Source of the DNA: Gallaecimonas kandeliae
Lineage (GTDB): Bacteria > Pseudomonadota > Gammaproteobacteria > Enterobacterales > Gallaecimonadaceae
Length of the DNA: 64,000 bases
Assembly: GCF_030450055.1 (NCBI RefSeq)
Contig: NZ_CP118480.1
Span: 895,415 to 959,414, forward strand
Direction: 5' to 3'
Position numbers and translations under genes: made by a program. Shown piece after piece: positions 41,505-50,526 of the stretch. Every line of letters starts with the position of its first letter. Positions within the stretch are counted from its first letter, which is position 1. Under the pieces are notes generated by a model. That model had not been told where the DNA came from. It did no database searches and saw nothing but the letters and a program-made list of their open reading frames with translations.

Positions 41505-41774
41505 ATGACACCGGAAATGGCGGTCTCCCTCATCTTTGACGCTGTGTGGAACATCATCCTCATCGTCTGCGTCATGGTGTTGCCCAGCCTGGTGGTGGGG
41601 CTGCTGGTGTCCATCTTCCAGGCCGCCACCCAGATCAACGAGCAGACCCTGTCCTTCCTGCCGCGGCTGCTGGTGACCCTCGGCATGCTGGTCTTCGCCG
41701 GCCACTGGATACTGCAGCGCATCATGGACGTCTTCCACACCCTCTTCATCACCATCCCAGGGGCCCTGGGATGA
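41505..41774 (+). CDS. fliQ: Flagellar export gate protein FliQ
   Basis: The 89-aa protein has two hydrophobic hairpin helices and the family motif LVVGLLVSIFQAATQINEQTLSFLPRL. Its length is typical. It starts four bases after fliP and overlaps fliR as ATGA. Confidence 0.96.
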   Translation: MTPEMAVSLIFDAVWNIILIVCVMVLPSLVVGLLVSIFQAATQINEQTLSFLPRLLVTLGMLVFAGHWILQRIMDVFHTLFITIPGALG

Positions 41775-42559
41775 GTTTCATGACCTTGTCCGCCCCGGAG
41801 CTGACCGCCTGGCTGGGCAAGGCCTGGTGGCCCTTTTTGCGCATCGGTGCCCTGATCTGGGCCATGCCCCTCTTCGGCGACCTCCTGACCCTGCCCCAGG
41901 TGCGGGTGCTGCTGGCGTTGTTGCTGGCGCTGCTGGTGGCGCCCATGATGCCGGCCATGCCGGCCTTCGATCCCTTCTCCCTGGGCGCCCTGGCCCTGGC
42001 CACGGAGCAGATCCTGATGGGCGCCCTGCTGGGGCTGATGGTGCAGATGCTGTTCACCGTCATGACCATGCTGGGGCAGATGCTGTCCTTGCAGATGAGC
42101 CTGTCCATGGCGGTGATGAACGACCCGGCCCACGGCGAGTCTGTGCCGCTGCTCAGCCAGTTGCTGATGGTGTTGGGCACCTTCCTCTTCTTCAGCCTGG
42201 ACGGCCACCTGGTGGTGCTGGACGTGCTGGTGGAGAGCTTCTTCACCTGGCCCCCCGGCCAGGGCCTTTTCGACCTCGATCTGCAGCGGCTTCTGGAGCT
42301 GTTCGGCTGGATGTTCGGCAGCGCCCTGATCCTGGCCCTGCCGGCCATCATCGCCATGCTGATGGTCAACTTCAGCTTCGGGGTCATGAACAGATCCGCC
42401 CCCAGCCTCAACATCTTCGCCCTGGGCTTCCCCCTGGGCCTGACCATGGGCCTGCTGTGCCTGCTGCTGACGGTGTCCGGGGTGCCGGGGCGCTTTGCCG
42501 AGATGGCCTCCTACGCCCTCGACCAGATGCGGCTGCTGGTGACGGGAGGCGCGGCTTGA
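41771..42559 (+). CDS. fliR: Flagellar export gate protein FliR
   Basis: The 262-aa integral membrane protein shows the FliR layout, with WWPFLRIGALIWAMPLFGD at the N-terminus, MVQMLFTVMTMLGQMLSLQMSLSMA and ALPAIIAMLMVNFSFGVMNRSAPSLNIFALGFPL. It completes the FliPQR gate. The start overlaps fliQ and the stop overlaps flhB. Confidence 0.95.
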   Translation: MSFMTLSAPELTAWLGKAWWPFLRIGALIWAMPLFGDLLTLPQVRVLLALLLALLVAPMMPAMPAFDPFSLGALALATEQILMGALLGLMVQMLFTVMTMLGQMLSLQMSLSMAVMNDPAHGESVPLLSQLLMVLGTFLFFSLDGHLVVLDVLVESFFTWPPGQGLFDLDLQRLLELFGWMFGSALILALPAIIAMLMVNFSFGVMNRSAPSLNIFALGFPLGLTMGLLCLLLTVSGVPGRFAEMASYALDQMRLLVTGGAA

Positions 42560-43683
42560 GCGAGCACAGCAGCCAGGACAAGACGGAACAGCCCTCGGCC
42601 CAGCGCCTGGACAAGGCGCGTAAGGAAGGGCAGATAGCCCGCTCCAAGGAACTGCAGAGCGCGGCCCTGGTGTTGCTGGGCGGCGCCATGCTGCTGTCCA
42701 TGGCCGAAAGCTTCGGCGGCTTTGCCAAGGCCCTGATGCAGCTCCAGTTCCAGCTGGACCGCACCGCCACCACAGAGCCCGGCCAGATGCTGGCCCACCT
42801 CCAGGCCGCCGGCAGCCTGGCGCTGTCCGCCTTCCTGCCGCTGCTGGTGATGTTGTGGCTGGCTTCTTTCATCTCCGGCCTGGTGCCGGGGGGCTGGCTG
42901 CTGGCCTGGAAGGGGCTGGCTCCCAAGTTCAGCCGCATGAACCCCTTGTCGGGCCTCGGCCGGATGTTCTCCAGCCAGAGCCTGGTGGAGCTGGTCAAAT
43001 CCCTGGCCAAGGTCTTTTTGCTGCTGGGAATGCTGGGGGCGTTGCTTTGGGTCCACTGGCGCGAACTGCTGGCCCTCAACCGCCTGCCCCTGGCCCTGGG
43101 CCTGGTGGGGGGCCTGCACCTGGTGGCGCTGCTGCTTATTTGGTTGGGGCTGGCGCTCGGCCTCGTCGCCTTGCTGGACGTGCCCTTCCAGCGCTGGTCG
43201 CTGCTCAAGAAGCTGCGCATGACCAAGCAGGAAGTCAAAGAGGAACACAAGCAGAACGAAGGCAGCCCGCAAGTGAAGGGCCGCATCCGCCAGCTGCAGA
43301 TGCAGCTCAGCCGCCAGCGCATCGACGCCCGGGTGCCGGAAGCGGACGTGATCCTCACCAACCCCACCCACTATGCGGTGGCCATCAAATACGACCCCGG
43401 TCAGGCCCAGGCGCCCTTCGTCATCGCCAAGGGCTGCGACGAGCTGGCCCTGCGTATCCGCGAGGTGGCGGACAAGCACAACAAGACGGTGCTGGAGCTG
43501 CCGCCCCTGACCCGGGCCATCTACCACTCCACCCGGGTGGACCAGGAAGTGCCGGCCGGCCTCTACAACGCCGTGGCCCAGGTATTGATGTACGTGATGC
43601 AACTTAACGCCTTCAAGGCCAAAGGGGGCAGGGCGCCGGCGCCGCTGCCGGTGTTCCAGATCCCGGACTCATTGAAACGATAG
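42556..43683 (+). CDS. flhB: Flagellar export switch protein FlhB
   Basis: The 375-aa protein starts at a TTG overlapping the fliR stop. It has the N-terminal DKTEQPSAQRLDKARKEGQI, four membrane helices and a cytoplasmic domain with the autocleavage motif NPTH at residues 269-272, the same position as in E. coli FlhB. Self-cleavage between N269 and P270 switches export from rod/hook to filament substrates. The TTG start is set by the family N-terminus. Confidence 0.95.
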   Translation: MSEHSSQDKTEQPSAQRLDKARKEGQIARSKELQSAALVLLGGAMLLSMAESFGGFAKALMQLQFQLDRTATTEPGQMLAHLQAAGSLALSAFLPLLVMLWLASFISGLVPGGWLLAWKGLAPKFSRMNPLSGLGRMFSSQSLVELVKSLAKVFLLLGMLGALLWVHWRELLALNRLPLALGLVGGLHLVALLLIWLGLALGLVALLDVPFQRWSLLKKLRMTKQEVKEEHKQNEGSPQVKGRIRQLQMQLSRQRIDARVPEADVILTNPTHYAVAIKYDPGQAQAPFVIAKGCDELALRIREVADKHNKTVLELPPLTRAIYHSTRVDQEVPAGLYNAVAQVLMYVMQLNAFKAKGGRAPAPLPVFQIPDSLKR

Positions 43684-43693
43684 GGGAAAGCAG

Positions 43694-45760
43694 GTGAAGT
43701 CGCCCTTTACAAGAACCTACGCCGCCATACCGCTGGTGCTGCTGGCGGTGCTGGCCATGATGATACTGCCGCTGCCGCCTTGGCTTATCGACACCCTCTT
43801 CACCTTCAACATAGTGCTGGCGGTGCTGGTGCTGCTGGTGGCGGTGTCGGCCCGCCGGCCCCTGGAGTTCTCGGTCTTCCCCACCATACTGCTGGTGGCC
43901 ACCCTGATGCGCCTGACGCTGAACGTGGCCTCAACCCGGGTGGTGCTGCTCAACGGCCACAACGGCTCCGACGCCGCCGGTAAGGTGATCCAAGCCTTCG
44001 GCGAGGTGGTGATCGGCGGCAACTATGTGGTGGGCATGGTGGTCTTCGTGATCCTGATGATCATCAACTTCGTGGTGATCACCAAGGGCGGCGAACGGAT
44101 CTCCGAGGTGGCGGCCCGCTTCACCTTGGACGCCATGCCCGGCAAGCAGATGGCCATCGACGCCGACCTCAACGCCGGCGTCCTCGACCAGGCCCAGGCC
44201 AAGCAGCGCCGCCAGGAAGTGGCCAGCGAGGCCGACTTCTACGGCGCCATGGACGGGGCCTCCAAGTTCGTGCGCGGCGACGCCGTCGCCGGCCTGATGA
44301 TCCTGGTCATCAACCTGTTGGGCGGCCTGGCCATAGGCGTCTTCCAACATGGCCTCTCCGGCGGCGACGCCTTCAAGCTCTATGCCCTGCTGACCATAGG
44401 CGACGGCCTGGTGGCGCAGATCCCGTCCTTGCTGCTGGCCACGGCCGCGGCCATCATAGTCACCCGGGTCAACGACGAATCGGAGATGTCCGATCAAGTC
44501 CAGCAGCAGCTGCTGGCCTCGCCGAGGGTGATCTGGACGGCGGCATCGGTGATGACGGTGCTGGGCCTTATTCCCGGCATGCCGACCCTGGCTTTCCTGG
44601 GCTTTGGCGCCGTGCTGGCCTTCGCCGCCTGGCGCCAGGGCCAGGTGGTGCAGGTGGAGGAGCGGGACCAGGTCCACGAGGATCTCGCCAAGCAGCTGCA
44701 GCAGGAAAAGCCCCTGGCCTGGGACGATCTGCCTCAGGTGGACGCCCTGGCCATCGACCTCGGCTACCGGCTGGTGACGTTGGTGGACAGGGACCAGGGC
44801 GCCGAGCTGCTGGGCCGGGTGCGGGGCGTGCGCAAGACCTTGTCCGAACAGATGGGCTTCCTGGTGCCTGAGGTGCGCATCCGCGACAACCTGCAACTGG
44901 GGGCCAGCGAGTACCGCATCAAGCTCGGCGGCGTCACAGTCGCCCGCGGCGAGGTGGACCCGGAGCGACTGATGGCCATCCAGAGCGGCGAGGTCTACGG
45001 GGTGCTGGACGGCGAGCTGGCGGTGGAGCCGGCCTACCAGATGGAGGCCGTGCTGATCGCCCCCGACCAGAAATCCAAGGCCCTCAACCTCGGCTATTCG
45101 GTGGTGGACAGCGCCACCGTCATCGGCACCCACCTCGGTAAGGTGATGCGCGAACACCTGGACGAGCTCTTCGGCCATGACGAAGCCCTGGCCCTGTCCG
45201 AACGCCTCAAGGGGCTGTCGGAGAAGCTGGCCGAGAGCCTCAATACCCAGCTCAATCCCATACAGCTGCTGCGGGTCTACCGCCAGTTGCTGGCCGACCA
45301 GGTCAGCCTGCTGGATATCCGCACCATAGCCACCACCCTCATCGACAGCTGCGAGCTGACCAAGGATCCGGTGCTGTTGGCCGCCGACGTGCGCTGCGCC
45401 CTCAAACGCAGCCTGATCCGCCAGGCCATAGGGGAGCGAGAGCAGCTCACCACCATGACCCTGGACGACAAGCTGGAGCAGACCTTGATGAAGGCCCTTA
45501 ACCAGGCCCAGCAGGGCGGCAAGGTGGCCCTGGACAGCTTCCCCATAGAGCCCAGCCTGCTCGGCAAGCTGCAGCAGGTGATGCCGCAGCTCAAGGACGA
45601 GATGCAGCGCCAGGGCCATCCGCCGGTGCTGCTGGTCGTGCCGCAGCTGAGGCCGCTGCTGGCCCGCTATGCCCGCACCTTCGCCCGCGGCCTCAAGGTA
45701 CTGTCCTACAACGAGGTTCCGGAGAAGATGCACATAGACGTGGTCGGGACTTTGGGTTGA
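43694..45760 (+). CDS. flhA: Flagellar export protein FlhA
   Basis: The 688-aa protein starts at a GTG with AGGGGAAAG upstream. It has eight hydrophobic segments in the first 330 residues with the FHIPEP-type signature LVATLMRLTLNVASTRVVL, EVAARFTLDAMPGKQMAIDADLNAG and a large cytosolic domain that docks chaperone-substrate complexes. It ends the fliMNPQR-flhBA operon. About 190 bases follow before the riboswitch. Confidence 0.96.
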   Translation: MKSPFTRTYAAIPLVLLAVLAMMILPLPPWLIDTLFTFNIVLAVLVLLVAVSARRPLEFSVFPTILLVATLMRLTLNVASTRVVLLNGHNGSDAAGKVIQAFGEVVIGGNYVVGMVVFVILMIINFVVITKGGERISEVAARFTLDAMPGKQMAIDADLNAGVLDQAQAKQRRQEVASEADFYGAMDGASKFVRGDAVAGLMILVINLLGGLAIGVFQHGLSGGDAFKLYALLTIGDGLVAQIPSLLLATAAAIIVTRVNDESEMSDQVQQQLLASPRVIWTAASVMTVLGLIPGMPTLAFLGFGAVLAFAAWRQGQVVQVEERDQVHEDLAKQLQQEKPLAWDDLPQVDALAIDLGYRLVTLVDRDQGAELLGRVRGVRKTLSEQMGFLVPEVRIRDNLQLGASEYRIKLGGVTVARGEVDPERLMAIQSGEVYGVLDGELAVEPAYQMEAVLIAPDQKSKALNLGYSVVDSATVIGTHLGKVMREHLDELFGHDEALALSERLKGLSEKLAESLNTQLNPIQLLRVYRQLLADQVSLLDIRTIATTLIDSCELTKDPVLLAADVRCALKRSLIRQAIGEREQLTTMTLDDKLEQTLMKALNQAQQGGKVALDSFPIEPSLLGKLQQVMPQLKDEMQRQGHPPVLLVVPQLRPLLARYARTFARGLKVLSYNEVPEKMHIDVVGTLG

Positions 45761-45953
45761 AATGTGCAACGATGGTGCAGGAAAAGTGTAACAGGGAGAG
45801 GGGTTTAGCTTTTTTAACGGCGCTGCAGCCCAGGTCTGGTACGACGTGGCATCTTTTTAACGACTAGGCACTTTACGTCGCAAGGATGCAACTATATGCT
45901 ACATCCTGAATCGTTTAGATTCTGTTTAAGTCTGCGGGGCCTGTCCCCAAATA
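45761..45953. other. Gene-free leader upstream of the riboswitch
   Basis: No gene is supported between flhA and the riboswitch. The region is AT-richer than its surroundings and contains TTTACG..TATATG promoter-like hexamers near 45870-45900 and a small GGGG/CCCC hairpin at about 45936-45949. The promoter of motY-lafK must lie here, but I cannot fix it. Confidence 0.5.
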
Positions 45954-46053
45954 CTTAGCTGTTGAAAAAGGCAAACTGTTGCGAAAGCGCAGGACGCAAA
46001 GCCTCCGGTCTTAGGGAGTTCGCTCCTATGATAGCGGGGTTGCCAGAGCTGAG
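45954..46053 (+). ncRNA. Cyclic di-GMP-I riboswitch (GEMM-I)
   Basis: The sequence follows the GEMM-I consensus: P1 strands CTTAGCT/AGCTGAG, the AAGGCAAAC entry, P2 capped by a GAAA tetraloop, the invariant GGACGCAAAGCCTCCGG, P3 closed by a TTCG loop between GGGAG and CTCCT, then ATAGCGGGGTTGCC. The G before CAAAC and the C in GTTGCC correspond, by my alignment to Vibrio cholerae Vc2, to ligand-contact positions G20 and C92. It lies about 300 bases upstream of motY-lafK in the same direction. I see no clear terminator or anti-terminator, so on/off polarity is open. Confidence 0.93.
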
Positions 46054-46348
46054 GTCTTTGCCTCGGAAGTAGATACTGATGAGCGTCGGTAAGCATATCT
46101 GCATGTGCTTGACTGCTTCCACGGCATTCCTTTCTCTTGATGATGGGTGGGTGCTTAGTGCCCCTGTCTGTCGGCATGCCTTTTCCAGCTACTCGTTTCC
46201 ATTAACTGAGTAGGCACGACATCATGATGTACGTTGCAGCTGGACAAAGTGCGTTTTCCTCAACCGCCCGTCGTTACGGGCCGGAACCCTGGATCTTGTC
46301 CAAGGGCTAGCCGCCCCTGTCCGACAATCCCTGTTCCGCTGTTGAGGT
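46054..46348 (+). promoter_or_regulatory. Long leader between riboswitch and motY
   Basis: About 295 bases with no supported gene. It includes GGGTGCTTAGTGCCC and GGCATGCC followed by TTTT (46173-46187) and a pairing CCGCCCGTCGTTACGGGCCGG near motY. These may be part of the riboswitch expression platform, but none is a convincing terminator. Confidence 0.4.
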
Positions 46349-47200
46349 ATGAAAATGCACAGAACATCCCTGGCCCTAGGCCTGGGGGGCGTGGCGTTTT
46401 TGTCCCTAGCGGCCAAGACGCCCCTGCCCGCCATGGACCACGTGGCCTGGCAATTTAAAGGCGATCCCTTCGTCTGCACCCTGGCGTTGCCGGTGGCGGG
46501 CTTCGGCAAACTGCGCTTTGAGAAATGGGCGGGGGAAGACCTGGCTTTCGAAGCCAGCCCCAGCCTGCCGCTCAGCGCCGATGCCGAGGTCAGCCTGTCC
46601 TGGCGTAACGCCCCCTGGCAGGAACCTGTCCAGAGCCTCCGCTATCCCGCCACCCGGCAAGGGCCACAGCTGCGCTTCTCGGCGCCGGCCAGCCAGGAGC
46701 TGCTGGAGGCCATGGACAAGGGCCGTTGGGCGGTGCTGACCCTGCCCCAGGGGGAGATGCAGGTGCCCAGTGTCCACTGGCAGGGGGCGGCCACCGCCTT
46801 CCGTACTTGCCTGGACCACCAGGCCCCCATCTCCTACCGCCAGGCCAGGGACCAGTCCCTCTACTACGGCCTTGGCGTGCGCAGCCTGACGTTGGCCCAG
46901 CGCCAGCAACTGGCCAAACTGGCCCGCTACGTCCAGCTGGACAAGGCGGTCAGGGCGGTGCTGGTGGACGCCTATACGGACGACACCGGTGACCATGTGG
47001 CCAACCTGCAACTGGCCAGGGAGCGCGCCGCCGATGTGCGCGCCGCCCTGGTAGAAGCCGGTCTGCCCAAACGCCTGATCCAGACCCGTGCCCACGCCGA
47101 CCGTTACCCCGCCACCGACAACAAGAGCGCCAGGGCCCGTGCCCTGAACCGCCGAGTCACCTTGAGGGTGCTCAAGGACAAGAAAGGGAAGAGCTCATGA
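46349..47200 (+). CDS. motY: MotY-like sodium-motor T-ring protein
   Basis: The 283-aa exported protein has an N-terminal signal, a MotY_N-type domain (about 30-150, with WQFKGDPFVCTLALPVAGFG and the second Cys region FRTCLDH) and a C-terminal OmpA peptidoglycan-binding domain (VLVDAYTDDTGDHVANLQLARERA and ARALNRRVTLRVL). MotY forms the T ring that anchors PomAB-type sodium stators. Its place directly before lafK is typical of lateral flagellar loci. It overlaps lafK by four bases. It is the first gene downstream of the riboswitch. Confidence 0.88.
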   Translation: MKMHRTSLALGLGGVAFLSLAAKTPLPAMDHVAWQFKGDPFVCTLALPVAGFGKLRFEKWAGEDLAFEASPSLPLSADAEVSLSWRNAPWQEPVQSLRYPATRQGPQLRFSAPASQELLEAMDKGRWAVLTLPQGEMQVPSVHWQGAATAFRTCLDHQAPISYRQARDQSLYYGLGVRSLTLAQRQQLAKLARYVQLDKAVRAVLVDAYTDDTGDHVANLQLARERAADVRAALVEAGLPKRLIQTRAHADRYPATDNKSARARALNRRVTLRVLKDKKGKSS

Positions 47201-48513
47201 ACAAGACCATATTGCTGGTGGACCCCAGAGGCGCCACCGATCCTCTCTTCGGCCAGCTGGAAGCGGCCGGTTACCGCCTGGAGCGGGCCCTGGATTGCGC
47301 CACCGCCCTGGTCAGCCTCCATCAACATCAGCCGATGCTGGTACTGGTGGACGCCGACCTCGACACCCCGCTCAGCGAATTCGTCGCCCGCGTCAAGCGC
47401 AGCCACCCCAAGTGCGCCCTGGTGACCCTGGTGCGCGCCCACCAGAGTGTCAAGGCCAGTGAGGCCATGCGCCAGGGCGCCATGGACTACCTGCTCAAAC
47501 CCTTCAACAGCGACCAGCTGCTGGCCGTGGTCAACCACGCCTTCAGCTTCTTTGAGCCCATTCCCAACATGGTGGTGGCCTCCCAGGCCAGCCGTCAGGT
47601 GCTGCTGCTGGCCAAGAAGGCGGCCCAGACCAACGCCTCCATCCTCATCGGTGGCGAGTCCGGCACCGGCAAGGAGCGCCTGGCCCAGTACATCCACGAA
47701 CAATCCCAGCGGGCCGAAGGCCCCTACGTGGCCGTGAACTGCGCCGCCATCCCCGAGACCATGCTCGAGTCCACCCTCTTCGGCCACGCCAAGGGCGCCT
47801 TCACCGGCGCCGTGGCCAGCCAGGTGGGCAAGTTCGAGCTGGCCAACGGCGGCACCTTGGTGCTGGACGAGATCTCCGAGATGCCCCTGGAGCTCCAGGC
47901 CAAGCTGCTGCGGGTGCTGCAGGAGCGGGAGTTGGAGAAGCTGGGCTCCAACCAGAAGGTGAAGCTGGACGTGCGCATCATCGCCGCCAGCAACAAGGAT
48001 CTGCGCGCCGAGGTGGCCAAGGGCCGTTTCCGTGAAGATCTCTTCTACCGCCTGGACGTGCTGCCCCTGGCCTGGCCGGCCCTGCGGGAGCGCCAGGAGG
48101 ACATACTGCCCCTGGCCCGCCACTTCCTCGAGAAATACGCGGATAGCAGCCGTTTCGAGCTGCACCCCGACGCCGCCCGCGCCCTGCTGGCCCACCCTTG
48201 GCCCGGCAACGTGCGGGAGCTGGAAAACGTCATCCAAAGGGCGCTGATCCTGGCCCGCGGCCTGGTGCTGCAGCCCGAGGATCTGATGCTGCCCCGCAGC
48301 GCCGTCCCCGAGCTGGAGCCCGGCTTCGGCTCCCTGCGGGCCTCCAAGAAATGCGCCGAGTTCCAGCACGTGCTGGACACCCTGCGTCGCTTCAACGGCC
48401 ACCGCCAAAACACCGCCGAGGCCCTGGGGGTCACCACCAGGGCGCTGCGCTACAAGCTGGCCGCCATGCGTGAACAGGGCATCGACATCAACCAACTGGT
48501 CGTCACCGGCTAG
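47197..48513 (+). CDS. lafK: Sigma54-dependent flagellar regulator LafK
   Basis: The 438-aa protein has an N-terminal receiver domain (1-115, with D52 and K101), an AAA+ domain with Walker A GESGTGKE (153-160), GAFTGA at 200-205 for sigma54 contact, Walker B LVLDE (221-225), and a Fis-type C-terminus NTAEALGVTTRALRYKLAAM. LafK activates early lateral flagellar operons with sigma54. The receiver acidic pocket is reduced (LLVDPRG instead of DD), so phosphorylation may not matter. No partner kinase gene is next to it. Confidence 0.9.
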   Translation: MNKTILLVDPRGATDPLFGQLEAAGYRLERALDCATALVSLHQHQPMLVLVDADLDTPLSEFVARVKRSHPKCALVTLVRAHQSVKASEAMRQGAMDYLLKPFNSDQLLAVVNHAFSFFEPIPNMVVASQASRQVLLLAKKAAQTNASILIGGESGTGKERLAQYIHEQSQRAEGPYVAVNCAAIPETMLESTLFGHAKGAFTGAVASQVGKFELANGGTLVLDEISEMPLELQAKLLRVLQERELEKLGSNQKVKLDVRIIAASNKDLRAEVAKGRFREDLFYRLDVLPLAWPALRERQEDILPLARHFLEKYADSSRFELHPDAARALLAHPWPGNVRELENVIQRALILARGLVLQPEDLMLPRSAVPELEPGFGSLRASKKCAEFQHVLDTLRRFNGHRQNTAEALGVTTRALRYKLAAMREQGIDINQLVVTG

Positions 48514-48521
48514 GGAGCAAC

Positions 48522-48848
48522 ATGAAAATCGACAACATCAGCACCCAGGCCAGCTTGCTGCAGAGCCTGGAACGGATGAGCCGCGAAGCGGCCGGTATTG
48601 CCCCCAACAGCCTGGGCGGCCAGGAAGGCGCTTCCTTCGGCCAGGTCATGGCCCAGGCCATCGACAAGGTGGATTTGGACCAGAAGAGCGCCGGCGCCCT
48701 GGTGTCGGCCGTGGAAACCGGCCAGAGCGACGACCTGGTGGGGGCCATGGTGGCCAGCCAGAAGGCGGGCCTGAGCTTCTCGGCCCTGGTGCAGGTGCGC
48801 AACAAGCTGGTGTCGGGTTTCGACGACATCATGCGCATGCCCCTCTAA
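48522..48848 (+). CDS. fliE: Flagellar hook-basal body protein FliE
   Basis: The 108-aa protein matches FliE, which joins the MS ring to the rod: SFGQVMAQAIDKVDLDQKSAGALVSAVETG and FSALVQVRNKLVSGFDDIMRMPL at the C-terminus. It lies nine bases after lafK and heads fliEFGHIJ. Confidence 0.93.
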   Translation: MKIDNISTQASLLQSLERMSREAAGIAPNSLGGQEGASFGQVMAQAIDKVDLDQKSAGALVSAVETGQSDDLVGAMVASQKAGLSFSALVQVRNKLVSGFDDIMRMPL

Positions 48849-48858
48849 GGACTGACCC

Positions 48859-50526
48859 ATGGCAGAACTGATCAACGCCCAGCCGGCTTCCCCCTTGCTG
48901 GATAACCTCAAGAGCCTGGGCAGCCGCTGGCGGCGCCTGTCCGGCGACAGCCGCTCCGTACTGGTGATAGCCCTGCTGGCGGCCCTGGTGGCCAGCGCCA
49001 TCGTCGTCATCCTCTGGACCAGCAGCCGCCAGTACGTGCCCCTCTACGGCAAGCAGGAGGCCTATGACAAGGCCAGCATCCTCGACAACCTGGAGAAGGA
49101 CGGCATCGACTTCCGCCTCGACGCCGCCACCGGCAACGTGCTGGTGCCCCAGGACAAGCTGGCCGACGCCCGCATGCGCCTGGCCGCTCACGGCATCAAG
49201 GCCGCCCTGCCGGCGGGCCTCGATGACCTTGGCAACATCTCCAGCCTCGGCACCAGCCAGTTCATGGAATCGGCCCGCTACCTGCACGCCCTGGAAGGGG
49301 AGCTGGCCCGTACCATCATGGCCCTGGACTCGGTGCGCAGCGCCCGGGTCCACCTGGCGGTGCCCAAACGCACCCTCTTCGTGGGCCGCGAGGAACAAAA
49401 GCCCAGCGCCGCCATACTGGTGGATCTGGCCTCACCCTTGGACCGCGGCCAGGTGGAGGCCATCCTCAACCTGGTGGCCGGGGCCATCCCCGGCATGAAG
49501 GCCAGCGCCGTCTCAGTGGTGGACCAGGAGGGCCAGCTGCTGTCGGCCGACCTGGAAGAAGCCGCCAACAGCGGCCGCCTCACCGACAAGCAGATGGACT
49601 ACGGCAGCCGCCTGGAAGAGCGCATGGCCCAGCGGGCCCGCGACATGCTGAGCCCGCTGCTGGGCCAGGACAACTTCCGGGTGCAGGTGGCCGCCAACCT
49701 CGACTTCTCCGCCGTGGAGGAGACCCGCGAGGCCCTGGACGACAAGCCGGTGATGGTGAGCGAGACCGCCAAGCGCGACAACAGCACCGACAACATCGCC
49801 CTCGGCATCCCGGGGGCCCTGACCAACAGGCCGCCGGTGGCCCAGAACAACAGCGCCACCGCCGCCAACAGCAACACCAACACGGCTGAGGATCCCCAGA
49901 AGGCCGTCAGCCAGCGGGAGGAGACCAGCCGCCGCTTCGAGACCGGCAAGGCCGTCACCCATACCCAGTACGCCCAGGGCCGCCTCAAGCAGCTGTCGGT
50001 GTCGGTGCTGCTCAACAGCGCCAAGGCCCCCAAGGGCGGCTGGAGCCAGGCCGAGCTGGACCAGCTGTCCGACATGGTCAAAAACGCCGTGGGCTTCGAC
50101 GCCCAGCGCGGTGACCAATTCAGCCTGCACGCCTTCAGCTTCGCCCCCGCAGCCCCGGCCCTGGCCGAGCTGCCCCAGCCCCAGTGGTGGCAGGACCCGA
50201 TGTGGCGCGACTACCTGCGTTATGGCCTGGGCGCCTTCATGCTGCTGCTGCTGATCCTTTTCGGCATCCGACCCCTGGTCAAACACCTGGTGCGGCCCCT
50301 GCCGGCCGGTGACGAGGAGCTGGATTACCTCCAGGAAGAGCAGGCGCCAGCTCCTGTCCAGGCCCTTGAGGGCAGTGGCGAGGAAGCGCTGCTGGCCGCC
50401 TTGCCGCCGCCGGGCTCTGAGCTGGAAGTGCAACTCAAACACCTGCAACTGCTGGTGGACAAGGAGACCGCCAGGGTCGCCGAAGTGGTCAAGCAATGGG
50501 TGAGCAACGATGAACGACATGACTGA
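48859..50526 (+). CDS. fliF: Flagellar MS-ring protein FliF
   Basis: The 555-aa protein has two membrane segments (about 34-55 and 455-475) flanking the ring-building motifs, with YVPLYGKQEAYDKASILDNLEKDGIDF, VRSARVHLAVPKRTLFV and VAGAIPGMKASAVSVVDQEG. The C-terminal tail binds FliG. It overlaps fliG by 17 bases, which suggests translational coupling of the two stoichiometric ring proteins. Confidence 0.96.
   Translation: MAELINAQPASPLLDNLKSLGSRWRRLSGDSRSVLVIALLAALVASAIVVILWTSSRQYVPLYGKQEAYDKASILDNLEKDGIDFRLDAATGNVLVPQDKLADARMRLAAHGIKAALPAGLDDLGNISSLGTSQFMESARYLHALEGELARTIMALDSVRSARVHLAVPKRTLFVGREEQKPSAAILVDLASPLDRGQVEAILNLVAGAIPGMKASAVSVVDQEGQLLSADLEEAANSGRLTDKQMDYGSRLEERMAQRARDMLSPLLGQDNFRVQVAANLDFSAVEETREALDDKPVMVSETAKRDNSTDNIALGIPGALTNRPPVAQNNSATAANSNTNTAEDPQKAVSQREETSRRFETGKAVTHTQYAQGRLKQLSVSVLLNSAKAPKGGWSQAELDQLSDMVKNAVGFDAQRGDQFSLHAFSFAPAAPALAELPQPQWWQDPMWRDYLRYGLGAFMLLLLILFGIRPLVKHLVRPLPAGDEELDYLQEEQAPAPVQALEGSGEEALLAALPPPGSELEVQLKHLQLLVDKETARVAEVVKQWVSNDERHD

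Noticed and set aside
45926-46177. An 83-codon minus-strand open frame across the riboswitch
   Set aside because: The DNA is explained by the structured GEMM-I RNA on the plus strand; no expression signals on the minus strand.
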